64,000 nt of DNA, taken from Xanthoparmelia taractica. Lineage: Eukaryota; Ascomycota; Lecanoromycetes; Lecanorales; Parmeliaceae. The position numbers and the translations under genes were made by a program. Positions 23,134 to 35,210 of the stretch are shown here, piece by piece. Positions within the stretch are counted from its first letter, which is position 1. Every line of letters starts with the position of its first letter. Under the pieces are notes generated by a model that was not told the origin of the DNA, ran no database searches, and was given only the letters and a program-made list of their open reading frames with translations. The stretch covers positions 186,001 through 250,000 of the forward strand of contig JANQBS010000014.1 in the NCBI GenBank assembly GCA_033085395.1. The letters run 5' to 3'.

Positions 23134-26057
23134 ATGGATTTTACGCCTGTTACGTCGCCTCCTTCAACTCTATTACATGACCATAGTGCCAACCATGGAC
23201 GGAGGCGATCAACCACTCGGCCTGCACCGATACCGTCTTCACGAGGCCCTGTCCCGTTGGCGATACCTAATGCGAGATATGACCCTGCTCCACCTCCACT
23301 TCCTCCCCCGAGATATATCGACGATATCACTGCTGGCAGTGATCCGGGATGGGCTTGGGGAAACGATCCTAAAGGGGGGAATTTTGGAAAAGCGAGAGAG
23401 TCTGCCATGCCAATGTCCAACTTTCCGAAGAGCTGGGGTAAAAATATGGTGGATAGGCCATTGGACCGGCCAGAGTTCAGCCGACGAGAGAGCTCGAACT
23501 CAACCGTCAGGTCGCCGGTGGACACAAGCAGGGGGTTCGACTTTGCACGACGTCAGGATGAAGGATACTATAGTCTCTCGGGACCGAGACCGAGTGCCAT
23601 GAGCCAGCAGTCAGTATACATGTGTTCTTCATATCTGTCTCTCCTAGCCAATTCACCATCACTGAAGGCAAGCGGCCCATGACTGGAGCATGTACTTTCA
23701 GTCACTCACTGCTTGCACCGCCTCTATCTGCCTAGCGTTCAGCGCCTTGGGCTCGGATACACATTAGCTAATAGATACACGGACTCAGATTGCATGGTGA
23801 AAGACAGCTACAACAAAAGAATATTGCAAACTCTTCCCAAGCGTATGACAACAAGTTACTGTCCAAGATTGGCAAACCTAAGACACCGCCTCGTAATCCA
23901 TCGCTGAGCAGTATCGAAAGCTCACCAACGTCAAATCTTTCGTTCCGCCATCAACAACAGCTGAGCGACAGGCATCCAAACCAGCTTCGGAGTCTGTCCT
24001 TTCCACACTCGTCGTACTCCAACAGCGCGTACTCGGATCCTCCGATCAAGATAGAACCTCCTTCGAGTGGGTACGGCGATAGTCCACGATCAAGACCCGT
24101 CTCGCCAGGCCTAATTTCTTCAGCCGGGAGCGCACATAGCTCCATGGGCTGGCGAAGCCCACCGTCGTCGGCGCACGATTCTGACCAGTACCCACACTAT
24201 CCTCAGCGATTCCCTTCTTCGACGAGCGTACTGCGACAGCAAAAGTCTCGCCGTTCAACCAATGGCTCGCTGCTCTCCAGTTATGATGAGTCAGCAGCGA
24301 ATTCACTGAATAATACCGCTAATACCGTTAGCGAGCGTGCGACCCCATTAAAACGCGAAAGCTATGAGCACGCTAATTTTTTTGAACATGAATCGGCAGA
24401 TTCCACCTTCCCCATGGAAGATTCAGTTCGCAAACTCCGCCTCGAAGACCGCCCGCCTCACCACACTAACAATCCTGACTCTCTACCTCACTTTTACAAA
24501 CACCCAAATCCATCACTTCATACAGCACGTTCACGCCCAGGCATGAAGCGCAAGCCTTCCCAATCCCCACCTCCCGACCCTGCGCATGAAGCTAATGCTC
24601 CCTTCGCCGCGGTGGGGGGAAACAACGCCGACCTTTATCAACGCAACACCTCAACACCACAGCATCCCAGCCATCGACTGTCTCCAGGAGGACGTCAGTT
24701 TGCACAAAATCAAGGTTCCTTCTCATCACAATCATCAGCGGGTCCTCGCAACAACTCATACGCGTCCTCTGCAGGATTATCGGTCGCGAGCAGTGTCACA
24801 ACCATCGACCAAAACTCGCCCGGCATCTCACCTTCCTCCGAACAACAACAGCAACAACACCTCTACCAACAACACAACGGTCAAGACTCTCCCTATGTCA
24901 CCTCCCTCCCAATGAATCAAGCTTCTCGGAACACACGGTCCCAACAGCAGTACCCACAACCTCCTCTGGAAAACCATCCGACTCCGCCCGCCGACCAGAA
25001 ACCACAGAACGTCCAAAATCAACGAAAGAGTAACGCGCCACCCAACATGCAACCGCCGTCGTTCATCTGTGGGTGTTGTCCCAAGAAGCCCAAAAAATTT
25101 GACACACTAGATGAATTGAGGTAAGTTGTCGCACAGACCCCCAAGGACCCCTGCAGGTGGCTGATCATTACTTTTACTGCCAGGGTACACGAATCCGAGA
25201 AGCAGTACTCATGCATGTACTGCGCCAATCGGTTCAAGAACAAAAATGAAGCCGAGCGTCATCAGAATTCTCTTCATCTTCGGAAACACTCCTGGTCTTG
25301 CGCCACCCTCAACAACAGTTTTGATAGCGCATTCTACCCTTCCAATAACATACCACCCGCCGACAGCAGTCCTTCGCAGTCGCAGCCCACGCCGCCGTCC
25401 AACTCTCTGACAGCATTCGATACCTGCGGTTACTGTGGCGCACAATTTCCCAACGAGCCAGCCCCCGACTGGGAAGCACGGGGTGCGCATCTCAATGGCG
25501 TCCACAAATTTGGTGAATGCAACCAGTCTAAGAAGTTCTTTCGTGCCGACCATTTCCGCCAGCATCTGAAGCATAGTCATGCCGGCACAAGTGGAAAGTG
25601 GACGAACATGCTGGAGACGGCTTGCATGAGGGATGAGCCGCCTCCTACTCAAGACAGCAATGTACCGCAGTCACAGGGAGCTCCTGTCGCAAATATGGGT
25701 ATGGGCCCGGCCACCATAAGTCAAGGGAACATGGGCCAGGCGAACATGGGTCAGGATATGGGGCAGAACATGGGTCAAGCAAACATGGGACAAGGGCCTA
25801 TAGGTCAAGCCAATATGGGGCAGGTAAACTTGGGGCAAGATGGCATGGGTCGAGGTGACATGGGACAAGGCGGCATGGCCCAGAATATGGTCCAACCAAA
25901 ATATGAGCAGCTGGACATGAGCAACATTGACCCGAACATCGGCATGCAACAAATGGGTGGCATGGGCGCAATGGGAAACATGGGCAGCATGGGGGCTGCT
26001 GCTGGCGGGCGTGGGATGCGGAGCGAGAGGATCGAGGAGATGCCTCAGGAGATGTAG
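23134..26057 (+). CDS. C2H2 zinc-finger protein (putative transcription factor)
   Basis: Three exons (23134-23613, 23808-25120, 25184-26057) give about 888 aa. The first 520 residues are disordered and rich in Ser, Pro, Gln and Asn, with a short poly-Gln run. The DNA-binding block follows: CGCCPKKPKKFDTLDELRVH, then EKQYSCMYCANRFKNKNEAERH, then a Cys/His segment with DTCGYCGAQF and HFRQHLKHSH. This set of fingers is found in a family of Pezizomycotina C2H2 proteins whose targets I do not know. The C-terminal about 120 residues are a Met/Gly/Gln/Asn repeat built on NMGQ. The 194-nt first intron is longer than average and its acceptor (GACAG before CTACAACAA) was chosen by frame; the junction is less secure than the second, which splits an Arg codon just before VHESEK. 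Confidence 0.82.
25690..25995 (+). repeat. In-frame ATGGG-rich minisatellite coding NMGQ repeats
   Basis: Imperfect 12-15 bp units of the form AACATGGGNCAR recur within the last exon of the C2H2 gene and encode (A/Q)NMGQ-type repeats ending in GGMGAMGNMGSMG. The repeat is in phase and probably varies in length between strains. Confidence 0.85.
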
Positions 26058-26859
26058 AGCTCGTCGCCCTGCACTCAATGTATTCGGTTCGACGTTTTCG
26101 ACGGCATTTGGCCTCTCGACCAATTTGAATCATCACGGAGTACGGTTGACGTTGAAGCAGGCGCGTCTGGAGCTTCGGGTAGGGCTCGAATCAGTGGTCT
26201 GATAGGGCTGTTGATGCGTCCTTGTAAGGCCAAGGGTTCTAGGGCTCCTCGCGTTACAGTTGCGTATTGTTTTGTTTTCTACTTTTCGTCCTTCATCTAC
26301 TTCTTCATTTTCAATTCTCCAAAGGCATGGTGCTCCTGCACATTATTCAATCAGATCATGGGCTCAGTCGATTTGATACCCCCAGTTTCCTCGATGCTTA
26401 TCATGGTTTACGAGAGACTTTTATTTTCCTAGACAATTTTCATCGAAAAACCTTCGCTGTATACCCAACTGGCAGCTCTGTTACATACTTGCACAAACTC
26501 AAATAGGTACTGAGGAGTGAAATACATAGAGTGCGCATTTCAAACCCATGTTCTCTGCTTTGGTGCTCGTGATGGTAATCATGTCGCTTGGGTTGTAGGA
26601 CAGGCAAGCCAGACCGAGAGAGTCAAATATATTTTGGGTACTCTTCAACTGACTGACTAACTAATTGACTGCAGTACGATGGTGAATGCCACGAACCGAG
26701 AAATCTTTGCAAGACATTCTGCCGATATTCTCCGAGCAAACTAGCCACCTTACCTTACCTTGTACGCCACAAGCATTCATCCACAGCCCAAGTCTGTCCC
26801 TCCTTTTTTCTTTTTCCAGGAGAAAAAAAGAGCAGCGTCACTATATCTCTTCCTTCTAC

Positions 26860-27003
26860 TCCTCCTCTATTATCACCTCCTCCTTCTCCTTCTCCTCCTT
26901 CTCCTCCTCCTCCTCCTCCTCCTCCTCCTCCTTCTTCTCCTTCTCCTCCTTCTCCTCCTTCTCTTCCTCCTCTCCTTTCTTTTCCTCCTCTTCTTTCTCC
27001 TTC
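26860..27003. repeat. (CTC/TTC)n polypyrimidine tract
   Basis: About 140 bp of almost pure pyrimidine on the plus strand, mainly CTC and TTC triplets with a (CTC)9-like core near 26906-26930. It is a strong candidate for triplex or slipped-strand structure. Confidence 0.9.
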
Positions 27004-27202
27004 CCACTCCTTCAAGCCTATCACTCTACCCTACCCTACCCTCCCCTACCCTCACACCCTCACACCCTCGTGGCCCTCATGCCCTTGACGAAAGGTACAC
27101 ACATGCAAAGAAGTCGTCATGGCTTAGCGAGCTGTGTGTGGATATGCTTTTCCTGTATACAGGCAGGGTACAGGGCACAGGATAAGGTATAGGTATGGCT
27201 GT

Positions 27203-27263
27203 GGGTATAGGTATAGGTATAGGTATAGGTTAGGTATAGGTATAGGTATAGGTTAGGTATAGG
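27203..27263. repeat. (GGTATA)n microsatellite
   Basis: Tandem GGTATA hexamers with two interrupting GGTTA units (GGTATAGGTTAGGTATA). It resembles telomere-like sequence only superficially. Confidence 0.85.
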
Positions 27264-27378
27264 TGCAGGCATAGATAAAGGCACAGGACGCTGAGCAACC
27301 AGGGTCTTTATTCTCTTTTCCCCTAAAGGAGTACTAGGAGGCGAGAAGATTAGACTATCCTCCCGAGCTGAAGGGAGA

Positions 27379-27561
27379 TGGAGGGAAGAGAAGGGAAGAG
27401 AAGAGAAGAGAAGAGAGAAGAGAAGAGAAGAGAAGAGAAGAGAAGAGAAGAGAAGAGAAGAGAAGAGAAGAGAAGAGAAGAAAAGAAAAGAGAAAAGAAA
27501 AGAGAAAAGAAGAGAACAGAAGAGAGGAGAAGAGAGAGGAGAGGAGACGAGAGGAGAAAAG
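27379..27561. repeat. (GAGAA)n purine microsatellite
   Basis: About 180 bp of almost pure purine on the plus strand, built mainly on the pentamer AAGAG with decay to GAAAA and GAGGA at the 3' end. With the pyrimidine tract at 26860-27003 it gives two opposite-strand-biased mirror-like tracts 400 bp apart. Confidence 0.92.
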
Positions 27562-27807
27562 AGGTATATGGCGTTCTGTAGCTTTGGGTAGGAATTTCCT
27601 TCAGAAATCGTATATATTGCTTGGAGAATGGATGATCAGGGTAATTTCTAGCTGTTGTTCTATTCTTGGTTGTTATGGTCTGCAAATTTTCGCTGATATA
27701 TATTGGAAGCAAGGACGTCTATTTGGTTGAAAGGGCATGGCTTTTATTCGATTCGGGGGGTATCAATAATCTATTATCTGCTACGCTAACGCCATGACGT
27801 GGTAATA

Positions 27808-29912
27808 TCACTCCTCCCCTTCAACCCCAGCGACACTCCTTGCTGCCTTTATATCCTTTTCCGATAGACCGAGCTCGGAAGCATACTTCCCAAATGCATC
27901 CACCATCTGCTTCAAGCCTGCCTTCATGGACCCAACCACCAACTCCACTTCCTCTACCCTTCTGTCCGAGTCTGAAAACTCCACGTCGGTCCAATGGACA
28001 GGCAGGTCCCTCACAAACCCTTCCACAGACTGTATGACGCTGGCAAACGCTCGAATCAGCAGCGGGACATCCTTGGCTACCCTGCCATAAGGATCCTCCG
28101 TCAGGCTTGCGAGAGCTAGAGCAGTCAGTGCGTTGACGGAATCAACGATGGGACTGAGCTCGCTGTATGGCGATCCCAGAACCACAGTCGAGGCACGACG
28201 CTTGAATGTCCGCCTAAAGGGACGTCCAAACGGAGTACGCAAGAAGCGAATGAGGTAAGCGTTGCACTGAGCGAGCAGACCGCTGGTGCTCAAGCTTTCC
28301 TGTTGGCCTTGGGTAAGGAGCTTTTGACGTGCGACACCTAGATACTTCTCTCCTTCGGCGCGCTGGCTTTCTATAAACTTTAGAGGCTTTGCAGGCTGTG
28401 GTGATTGGCCGTAGGACTTGGCGATCGTGCCGACACTTGATTCGATCTTTTCGAGTGTAGTCGCTGGCGGTCGGGTGTTGTTGAAGATATTCTCTTGTCT
28501 AAGGGGCGCCGATGAGATTGGAGGCAGAGATTCGATGGTGACCCGCTGCGGAGGTGCTACGGATTTGCTTGCTGGGTTATGAAATTCGGCGATGCGATTG
28601 CTGATGGCGAGAATGTTGCCCAAGCAAAGAGTCATGATTTGATTCCAGGCGGAACCAGTCGGGCGGTCTATATCTGCGAATATGGCTTTGCGCCGTTCTG
28701 CGAAGCGCTGGCTCATCAGAGCAAGCTCGCAGAACGCAAAGGTCTAAGCAGTATTAGCACATGACGGTTTCGAAAAAGGCTGTGTCCTCACCCTGATGAT
28801 CTCTCGTTTTGCGCTGAGTCCGTTGATCAAGCTTGCGGTGGGATCTTTCGAGATGCTCGTCAGGGGGAGCTCTCGCTTCATTGGCTCTTGTATAAGATAG
28901 GCACTGAATATCGAATTGGAGAACTCCCATAATGTGATCAAGAGCAAGCCGGACATTAAGGAGCGGAGGATGAGGGAGTAGTGGTACGGTGGTATGTACG
29001 ATAGCGGTGTGGCAGGCACATCCCACAGCAACGCAGCGAAGTACAAAGAGCAATTCCACGCTGCCCGCCGAATGAAGAGAGCGTAGACTATGGGTCCCAA
29101 GACAGCCATGCCGCCTGCGCGGGTAACTATTTGCAGTGCTAGAGTTGGTAGCAAAGCCCTCATCTGGAACAGCGGATGTCCCTGCTTTGGAGGTTGCCCT
29201 GAACTGCCATCGGTCTTTGCATGCGGGAGCGGCAAGGTAACGCTGTCGTAGCTATAATAGAGGTGCAAGCCGCACTGGAGGATGGCAAGCATGAAAAAGA
29301 CGCTGCGGAGGTATATTGGTCGCTCATTGAGACGTTTCCGTTCCCATGCTCTGCGTATTCATCAGCCATGGCCTCGAGCAGCACTGGGGCAGAAGCTTGC
29401 TTACTTTCCTGCAGCTACCCAGCCTAGGTTCGCCGACTCTGGCACCGACCACATATAGACCTCGCTGAACCACCATGCTGAGAAAAGATACCATCCCAAT
29501 GTCTGGAGAGTGTCCAAACGGAACAGATATCTTGTGAAAGTATCGAAGGGTGATGCTGTTGTCCGAGTCCCTGGTGCAATTTTCAGTACTCGATCTTCAG
29601 GTAGGCATTTTCTCGATCATACCCAAATGCAACTGAGCAACCCGTAGCACGAAGATGGAAAGTGCTGACACGAAGAGGAGGAGTGTTCGTATGCCTGCTG
29701 GGCCAACTGGGAACCAGAACCAGAGTACTGCGGCTATATCAGACCTCAAGCATTCTTTTAATCATGAGGCATGATTTACTTGTAGACCAGTCCGCCACCA
29801 ATACAGCCTCGGCATAGCAGACCACCAGGGTGATGAGGGCGGCGTTTGTAAATCTTCTGTGCAGGGCCGGTGTCAAGAACTCTCTGTAGAGAGGCGGCCT
29901 AAGAGGCGCCAT
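27808..29912 (-). CDS. NDC1: Nucleoporin NDC1
   Basis: Five exons (29912-29780, 29727-29623, 29570-29405, 29350-28792, 28743-27808) join in matching phases to give 632 aa. NDC1 is the membrane nucleoporin that anchors nuclear pores and, in fungi, inserts the spindle pole body into the nuclear envelope. The conserved fungal start (YREFLTPALHRRFTNAALITLVVCY) leads into about six predicted membrane segments in the first half (for example GIRTLLLFVSALSIFVL and ILRSMLYR-free SLMSGLLLITLWEF). The PTASLINGLSAKREIIR stretch marks the junction to the nucleoplasm/cytoplasm-facing C-terminal half, which is soluble and mostly helical. All four introns are 48-54 nt. It is the upstream neighbour of a microsatellite-rich gap on its 3' side. 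Confidence 0.88.
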
Positions 29913-30499
29913 ACTTCACCATAAGCAGCCTTTTTTATGCCTTCATTGGCAGCGCAATAGCGCGTACGTATCCGGCCTTCTTAGTTCGAGTGCCTGAAAT
30001 GTCGAGATGTTTCCAAACAGTGAGGTTATTGCAGGTGTGTATTCTATGTAATCTATTCTGGCGTCGAGGCGCGAATCCCTGTGAAGATCTCGGTTTTCTG
30101 GTCTACTAGCGCTCAATATTACAACGGAGTCCACGACACGATGCATCAAAGCTTTAACAAGTTGCTTGCACCATACGCTCAGTGCTGTCGGTGGGATCCT
30201 AATCTTCACAATAATTTTGATAGACCTCTCAAGAAGTTGGTTGGTTGGTAAAAAGTTCGTCATTTATACGGACGAAGAGCAAGCGCTCCCAGTGGTCTGG
30301 CTGGCAATTCATCATCATTGGTCCACTTACCAGCATCATCCGAAATTCCAGTAAAAAAACCAAGAACCGGTCTTTAGAAACACCTCTGATCCTCTCCATG
30401 TCTAGAGTGTTTATGGTTCCCTTGTATAGCGCAGTTGCGCTCTAACAGCTACCAGAGGACGACAACTCTATGAACGACGCTCATCAAAAGACTTTACCA
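29913..30499. other. Intergenic, promoter side of NDC1
   Basis: Nearly 590 bp between two minus-strand genes. A 106-codon minus frame (29943-30263) has no motif. I see nothing beyond likely NDC1 promoter and hydrolase 3' UTR. Confidence 0.5.
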
Positions 30500-31489
30500 T
30501 TACTCTAACCCTTGCGTCCTCATAAACTTGCTGGGATCTGCCTCCCTCGCCATACAGAATCCCTGGTACAGGAGTGAACCTGATCTCAAACCATTGTGCT
30601 TGCGGACATCCACGCATGCATCGAAAAAAGCCTGAAGCTCCTCAAGCAGCTTCTTCGGCCTCTCAAGCGGCAATAGATGTCCAGCGTCTTCAACTTCGAC
30701 CATAATGCACCCGTGAATCTTTTCATACACCTCTTTTTTGACGGTCTGTACGTTAATTAATCTGTCGGATATCCCAGCGATTGCCATTGATGGCACTTCA
30801 ATCTCCTCGAATACCTCTGACCAGTCGCCCTCCTTTCCTTCAGAACCTTCTCTTAGCCAGGCAATTGTTAATGCCGTATCTTGTCTCGTAGCGTGGACAC
30901 TAATTGTATCTAGATCGGATACGCTGAGTGAACCTGGACGTGCACTGAGGACACTGTTCGCGAAGTCAAGGGCTTCAATCGTGCTCTCACAGGATCCATG
31001 TAGCCTTTCCATCTTAGACCTAGACAAGATCCATGGCGATGCTGGAACAGGGCTGATGAGAGCCAGGCCTATAAGACCTTCAGGCTCATCACTGGCAACG
31101 ATCTGGGCAATCTTGGCACCCATACCATGACCTGCAAGTATGAAATCTGTGACATTTTCCAGCTTCGGAAGAAGGTTCTCAATGTCTGCGACCATTCGTT
31201 CGACAGAGTAGAACCTGCTGACTTGAGCACGGGAAGATTCGCCACAGCCTCGAAAATCCACAGTAATGCAGTGACATCGGCAACCGTCTATGATACGCTT
31301 GAATATGTATGAGGAGAGCCCAAAGTCGTGAAGAAAGATAATCGCGGCCGGACGAGGTCGAGGGCCGATCGAGGCTTTGTAACTGGGAGTGTAATCGCAC
31401 GGTAAGTAAGATTCCACCGCGAGATCAATGCCAGGGGCGACTCTGACTCTATAAGAATCATGGACCTGTCGAACTGTGTTGTAAGACAT
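30500..31489 (-). CDS. Alpha/beta-hydrolase fold protein lacking the nucleophile Ser
   Basis: This intronless frame encodes 329 aa from MSYNTVRQVH; the frame stays open upstream to 31798 but that extension resembles no hydrolase N-terminus. The fold is clear: HDFGLSS (oxyanion-hole strand, about residue 54), ITVDFRGCGES (about 75), the nucleophile elbow LAGHGMGAKIAQ (118-129), GISDRLINV supplying the acid, and DAGHLLPLERP supplying the catalytic His. In active relatives the elbow is G-H-S-M-G; here the Ser position (residue 122, codon 31126-31124) is GGT, Gly. The acid and His remain. The protein may be a non-catalytic member with a ligand or scaffold role, or a recently inactivated enzyme. 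The change from AGT/AGC to GGT needs one base, so a sequencing error cannot be excluded. Confidence 0.82.
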   Translation of the reverse strand: MSYNTVRQVHDSYRVRVAPGIDLAVESYLPCDYTPSYKASIGPRPRPAAIIFLHDFGLSSYIFKRIIDGCRCHCITVDFRGCGESSRAQVSRFYSVERMVADIENLLPKLENVTDFILAGHGMGAKIAQIVASDEPEGLIGLALISPVPASPWILSRSKMERLHGSCESTIEALDFANSVLSARPGSLSVSDLDTISVHATRQDTALTIAWLREGSEGKEGDWSEVFEEIEVPSMAIAGISDRLINVQTVKKEVYEKIHGCIMVEVEDAGHLLPLERPKKLLEELQAFFDACVDVRKHNGLRSGSLLYQGFCMAREADPSKFMRTQGLE

Positions 31490-34276
31490 GATTTGTGGTG
31501 GGTATGACAAGAGAAATTCTGCCCTTTGCTGTGGATATAGGGCGTGTTCGCAATTAATATGAGAAGACAATGCTGGGCCTGAGCACAGAGGAAGAATGCT
31601 CCAAGGTCTTCCCTGCATGTCGGGAATCATTGAAAGTACCAGCGACTGAGGTTCAAGGCTTTCCCCAGTCATTTCTCGACCTCGAAAACTACCTGCGATG
31701 TCTCTCTGGTTGAGGAAAGGACAATTGCCCGTTAGGTATAGAAACGACTTGTCAAGGAAGTCCGGCACCGAAATTCCCTTGAGGGCAACACGTACCAAGG
31801 AGGATGACTTTTACTACTTCACGAGATATGACGTACATTTAGCAATAAGTCGACACCGTCAGCTGCGAATTTCCAACCTATACAAAAGTCATTATTCGCC
31901 CTTCCCGGGCTCACCCGATTCAATGCACCTATGTTTTGGGCCTTGGCACCTCTGTCGTGGCTCCAATGAATGGACGGCAGCGAGGTTACACGAACTCGAG
32001 GCAAATTGCCCCTCGGCCGAAGCGGAATTCCTGGCGTCTAAGTTGAAAAGACTCCAACACAATATCCTCGCCAAGTCAGGCTGGGGGTTTTGAATACCGT
32101 AGGCTATACAATAGCATACTGTTCAACAGTTCTTTGGCACATGTCCCCAGTTCGATCGTAGTGCTGAAGCGTCTTTTCATATTAGCGGATATCGTGTAAG
32201 ATTGCAGATCATAGACCAAGCAGTATCGGAAAGCATCCTCATTTCCGGGCTTTCACTCCGTAATGTCAGTCCATAGGCGTAAAGCGCATTTCAAACAAGA
32301 ATGGTGAAGAAAGGATTGGACAAAGACGCAGGAAACAAAGCGGGTGAATAGAATTTCAAATCTGACTGCTGGCGTCCGAACTGGAGGCAGGCAATAATGC
32401 ACCACCTATCACCATCAGAACAGCCTTTGCTGCGCGCATTCTGGGACAGTGGAGCAGGCAGAACAATTGAGACCGCATTGAGAGCTTGCTACGAAAGGGC
32501 GCTGCTGATGCTTGCAAAATAGTAAAGTCTGGGCTTTCGGAAGACCCTAACGGCTCTGAGTACTCCTTTGGTCCTCAAGGCTGCAGGAAATCCTTCTTGC
32601 CGCCTCTTCTGACCGCAGATCCAAACATAGCCTGTAGTTGAGACAATAATGAAAGAGAAGTGGAGGCTTTAGGGAAGGGCATTGCGAGCACCTGCTTCAT
32701 GCGTGGTCGCTAGCGACTCGGCGGTAGTGTCTGCCGACGTGCGTCTTTACGCTTCGGGCATTTGTTAGCCAATCACCTTGACTTCCCTTCCACATTTTAG
32801 TTCATCAGATCCAGTTGCCTTGAGCCATGCCCTGCTCGCAAATTCTAGCTCTAAAATTTCATCCCGTGAGCCAAGAGAGCTTTCCCGAAAAAGAAAAGTA
32901 GCCGTCAAAGGACCTACTAGAGAAGTGAAGCTCATCAGCAGAATTCGGATGAAAGCCTCAATCTGATCCTCTCGGCTTGGGGGCCGTTTTTGCAGACATT
33001 TCCTTCCTGAGAGTGAGCGCCGCCTACGCCTGGAAGACTTTCGGGGATACAGGCCGACGATGAATTGCACGAAGAAAGGACAACGTGAAGGAGGGGGAAC
33101 ATCCAGGCAAGACAGTGCCAGCATTTGAAGTTAAAGCAACAGCACCAATTAGGAGTAGTACTTGCAAAGATGCGCAAGAACCCAATGCGAGCAAGTAGAT
33201 CAATCAACGGTGCAGTAAAACAGATTAGCAGAGATCCGGAATGCTCCTTGGGTCAAATGCCTGGCGCTTTGCTTGGATCGGGACATTTTGGCTTGTCAGC
33301 TATCATAGGCTATGGCCTATGGGGCCAAAAGTGACAAAGACATCTAGGCTTATCCGAATCTGTCTTTTAATATTGCCAGCTCTGGGAAGATGGGTCAGGC
33401 ATGACTCGGTGATAGATTTCCTAGGCTTGGTGTATACTAATTAGCATGTCAATAGTTTGATCGGAGTTGCCTCCAGGTTGCATTCATGGATTTAGGGCTG
33501 CACTTTACCGGAAATGGATTAGAGCATTGCATGAACAATCCTTTTCATCGGTCTCAAGTCTTCAATCTTGTAAAGGCTTCGCTCTTTCATTCAATCACAC
33601 CCATGTACTGCTGGGTATGCCCAAGACGCATGGTGTACCATCGTCGCCCAAACAAAATCCTCGTTATGATTCAAAAAGCACGCTCTGCTGTTCCAAAGCA
33701 ACGCGTAGCCGCCCATGTCAATTCCTCTGAAACGCTTGGGTTTTCCAAACTCGAGCAACGACAGCCACTAATTTTCTTGGAGACCTGCACCTTTAAAATG
33801 TTGCAGATGCACATCATGGTCGCAGAATAAATACCTTGAGCCCAGCGCTTCCATGCAATGGGTTGGATCACTTTCTTCACAGCACTTTCGCGTATTGTGT
33901 GTGGGCTTCTTTGATACCGTAAAAAAGAAAGGCAGTGAATCGCGTTGTTCAGGCGTGTCTTTGAGTTCCATCTGTTCATTTTCTCATTCATCATTCAATT
34001 CTCTTTTCTATTCTTCTCTTTCTATTCATCACTCTTCATTCTTCTATTGTCCGCCGACCGTCAGTGCTTTGTCTACGCATATGTTATTGTTCTCTTCTTG
34101 TTACTGACACTCATTGTTCCCTCCTCCTGGAAAAAGGGTCGACTCCTTTTCTTCAAGCACTTTACTCAAATACATCGTCTTAGTCTACTGCTGTGCAGTT
34201 CACACCACCGTTGCTTCTCAAAACTTACAGACAGACCATCTCAAAACTACAACAAAAATCCAAAAAGCACGTAGCA
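31490..34276. other. 2.8 kb divergent intergenic region
   Basis: This head-to-head gap separates the hydrolase and the four-helix membrane protein. I see no supported gene. Frames of 110-131 codons (31698-32093 plus, 32765-33124 minus, 33486-33830 plus) have no motifs. The last 250 bp (34010-34270) are CT-rich and look like promoter and 5' UTR of the next gene. Confidence 0.45.
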
Positions 34277-35210
34277 ATGCCTTTCTTCAAGAAATCCCTG
34301 GCTGGTCCAGGCTACATCGTCCTCAACGTCATCCGCGTGATGAACATAATTGCCCTTTTGGCTGTCGTCGCAGCTAGCTTCGTCATGCTAGTCAAGACCT
34401 TCGTCGTCTCGAAGTTCTTCTTCTTCGACGGTGTCACCCATTTAATTACAGGCTGTGTGAGCAGTGAGTCCTCACCTCTTTTCATATTCTAAAACCTTCA
34501 TCTCAGAAAACCAGCAGCTGACGAAAAATGAACAGTACTCCTCATCCTCACCGAAATCTCCCTCTTCAAGCGCTACACCGCCAACAACTGGCCGCTCCTC
34601 TCCCCGAGCCACGGGTTCGTCACCCTCGGCATAATCATGATTATCATCGGCGTCTCCATCCTCGGCAACCTGAACAAACAAGCCACCTCGGAGGATTCCC
34701 TCGGGACAACCTTCTGGCGTCTAGTCATTGCCTCTGGCATCGTCGTCAGCATCCTCGGCGTCGCAAACATCTTTGCCGTAAGTCATCTCCAGCACAGCCC
34801 CCCCCCTCCCCAACTACAGCCGCCACTCACCTGCTAACATATGAAAACAGAGCTACATGTTCCGCCAAAAAGCCCTCGGCATCACCGCACGTCAAGTCCG
34901 CGACCACGGCGCCGTCGCGCCCCAAAAAGTCTACGTCAGCCCCTCACCCTCGCGCTCAAACAACACCCGGCGCTCCCTCCACCTCGGCCGCTCCGACACC
35001 CTGCCATCCTACTACACCAGAACCAGACACTCGGCGCACGAAGAGCAGCAACAGTCGCCCATCCGCAACATCTCGGCGCCCATGGGCGCGACCCCGCAGT
35101 TTGAGAGTGCCGGCAGGGCAAAGAGGAACTCGAGCGCGCCGCCTGTTGTGAATGGGGTGCAGAGGCCTGACTTGGCGTTTCATCCGGCGCTGCAGGGTCA
35201 GGCTTTTTGA
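34277..35210 (+). CDS. Conserved fungal four-helix membrane protein
   Basis: Three exons (34277-34463, 34536-34777, 34851-35210) give 262 aa. Four hydrophobic segments are visible: IVLNVIRVMNIIALLAVVAA, the segment around FFFFDGVTHLITG...ILLILTEISLF, GFVTLGIIMIIIGVSILG, and FWRLVIASGIVVSILGVANI. The remaining 110 residues form a basic, Ser/Pro-rich, disordered cytoplasmic tail (ITARQVRDHGAVAPQKVY onward). This layout (MPFFKKSLAGPGYIVLNVIRVMNI start, four helices, disordered tail) matches a widespread ascomycete family of unknown function. No transport or enzymatic motif is visible. Introns are 72 and 73 nt, slightly longer than average; the second has a CTAAC branch site 10 nt before its acceptor. 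Confidence 0.82.

Larger units (their letters stand above)
26058..27807. other. Convergent intergenic region rich in microsatellites
   Basis: This 1.75 kb lies between the C2H2 gene and NDC1, tail to tail. It carries three different simple-sequence arrays listed separately. Open frames of up to 168 codons here are translations of these repeats (Ser/Leu/Phe runs or Arg/Glu runs) and are not genes. Confidence 0.7.

Noticed and set aside
26686..27192. Plus-strand frames of 141 and 168 codons
   Set aside because: They translate the CTC/TTC microsatellite into Ser/Leu/Phe runs.
27350..27712. Minus-strand 120-codon frame and plus-strand 67-codon frame
   Set aside because: They are translations of the GAGAA repeat (Leu/Ser/Phe or Arg/Glu/Lys runs).
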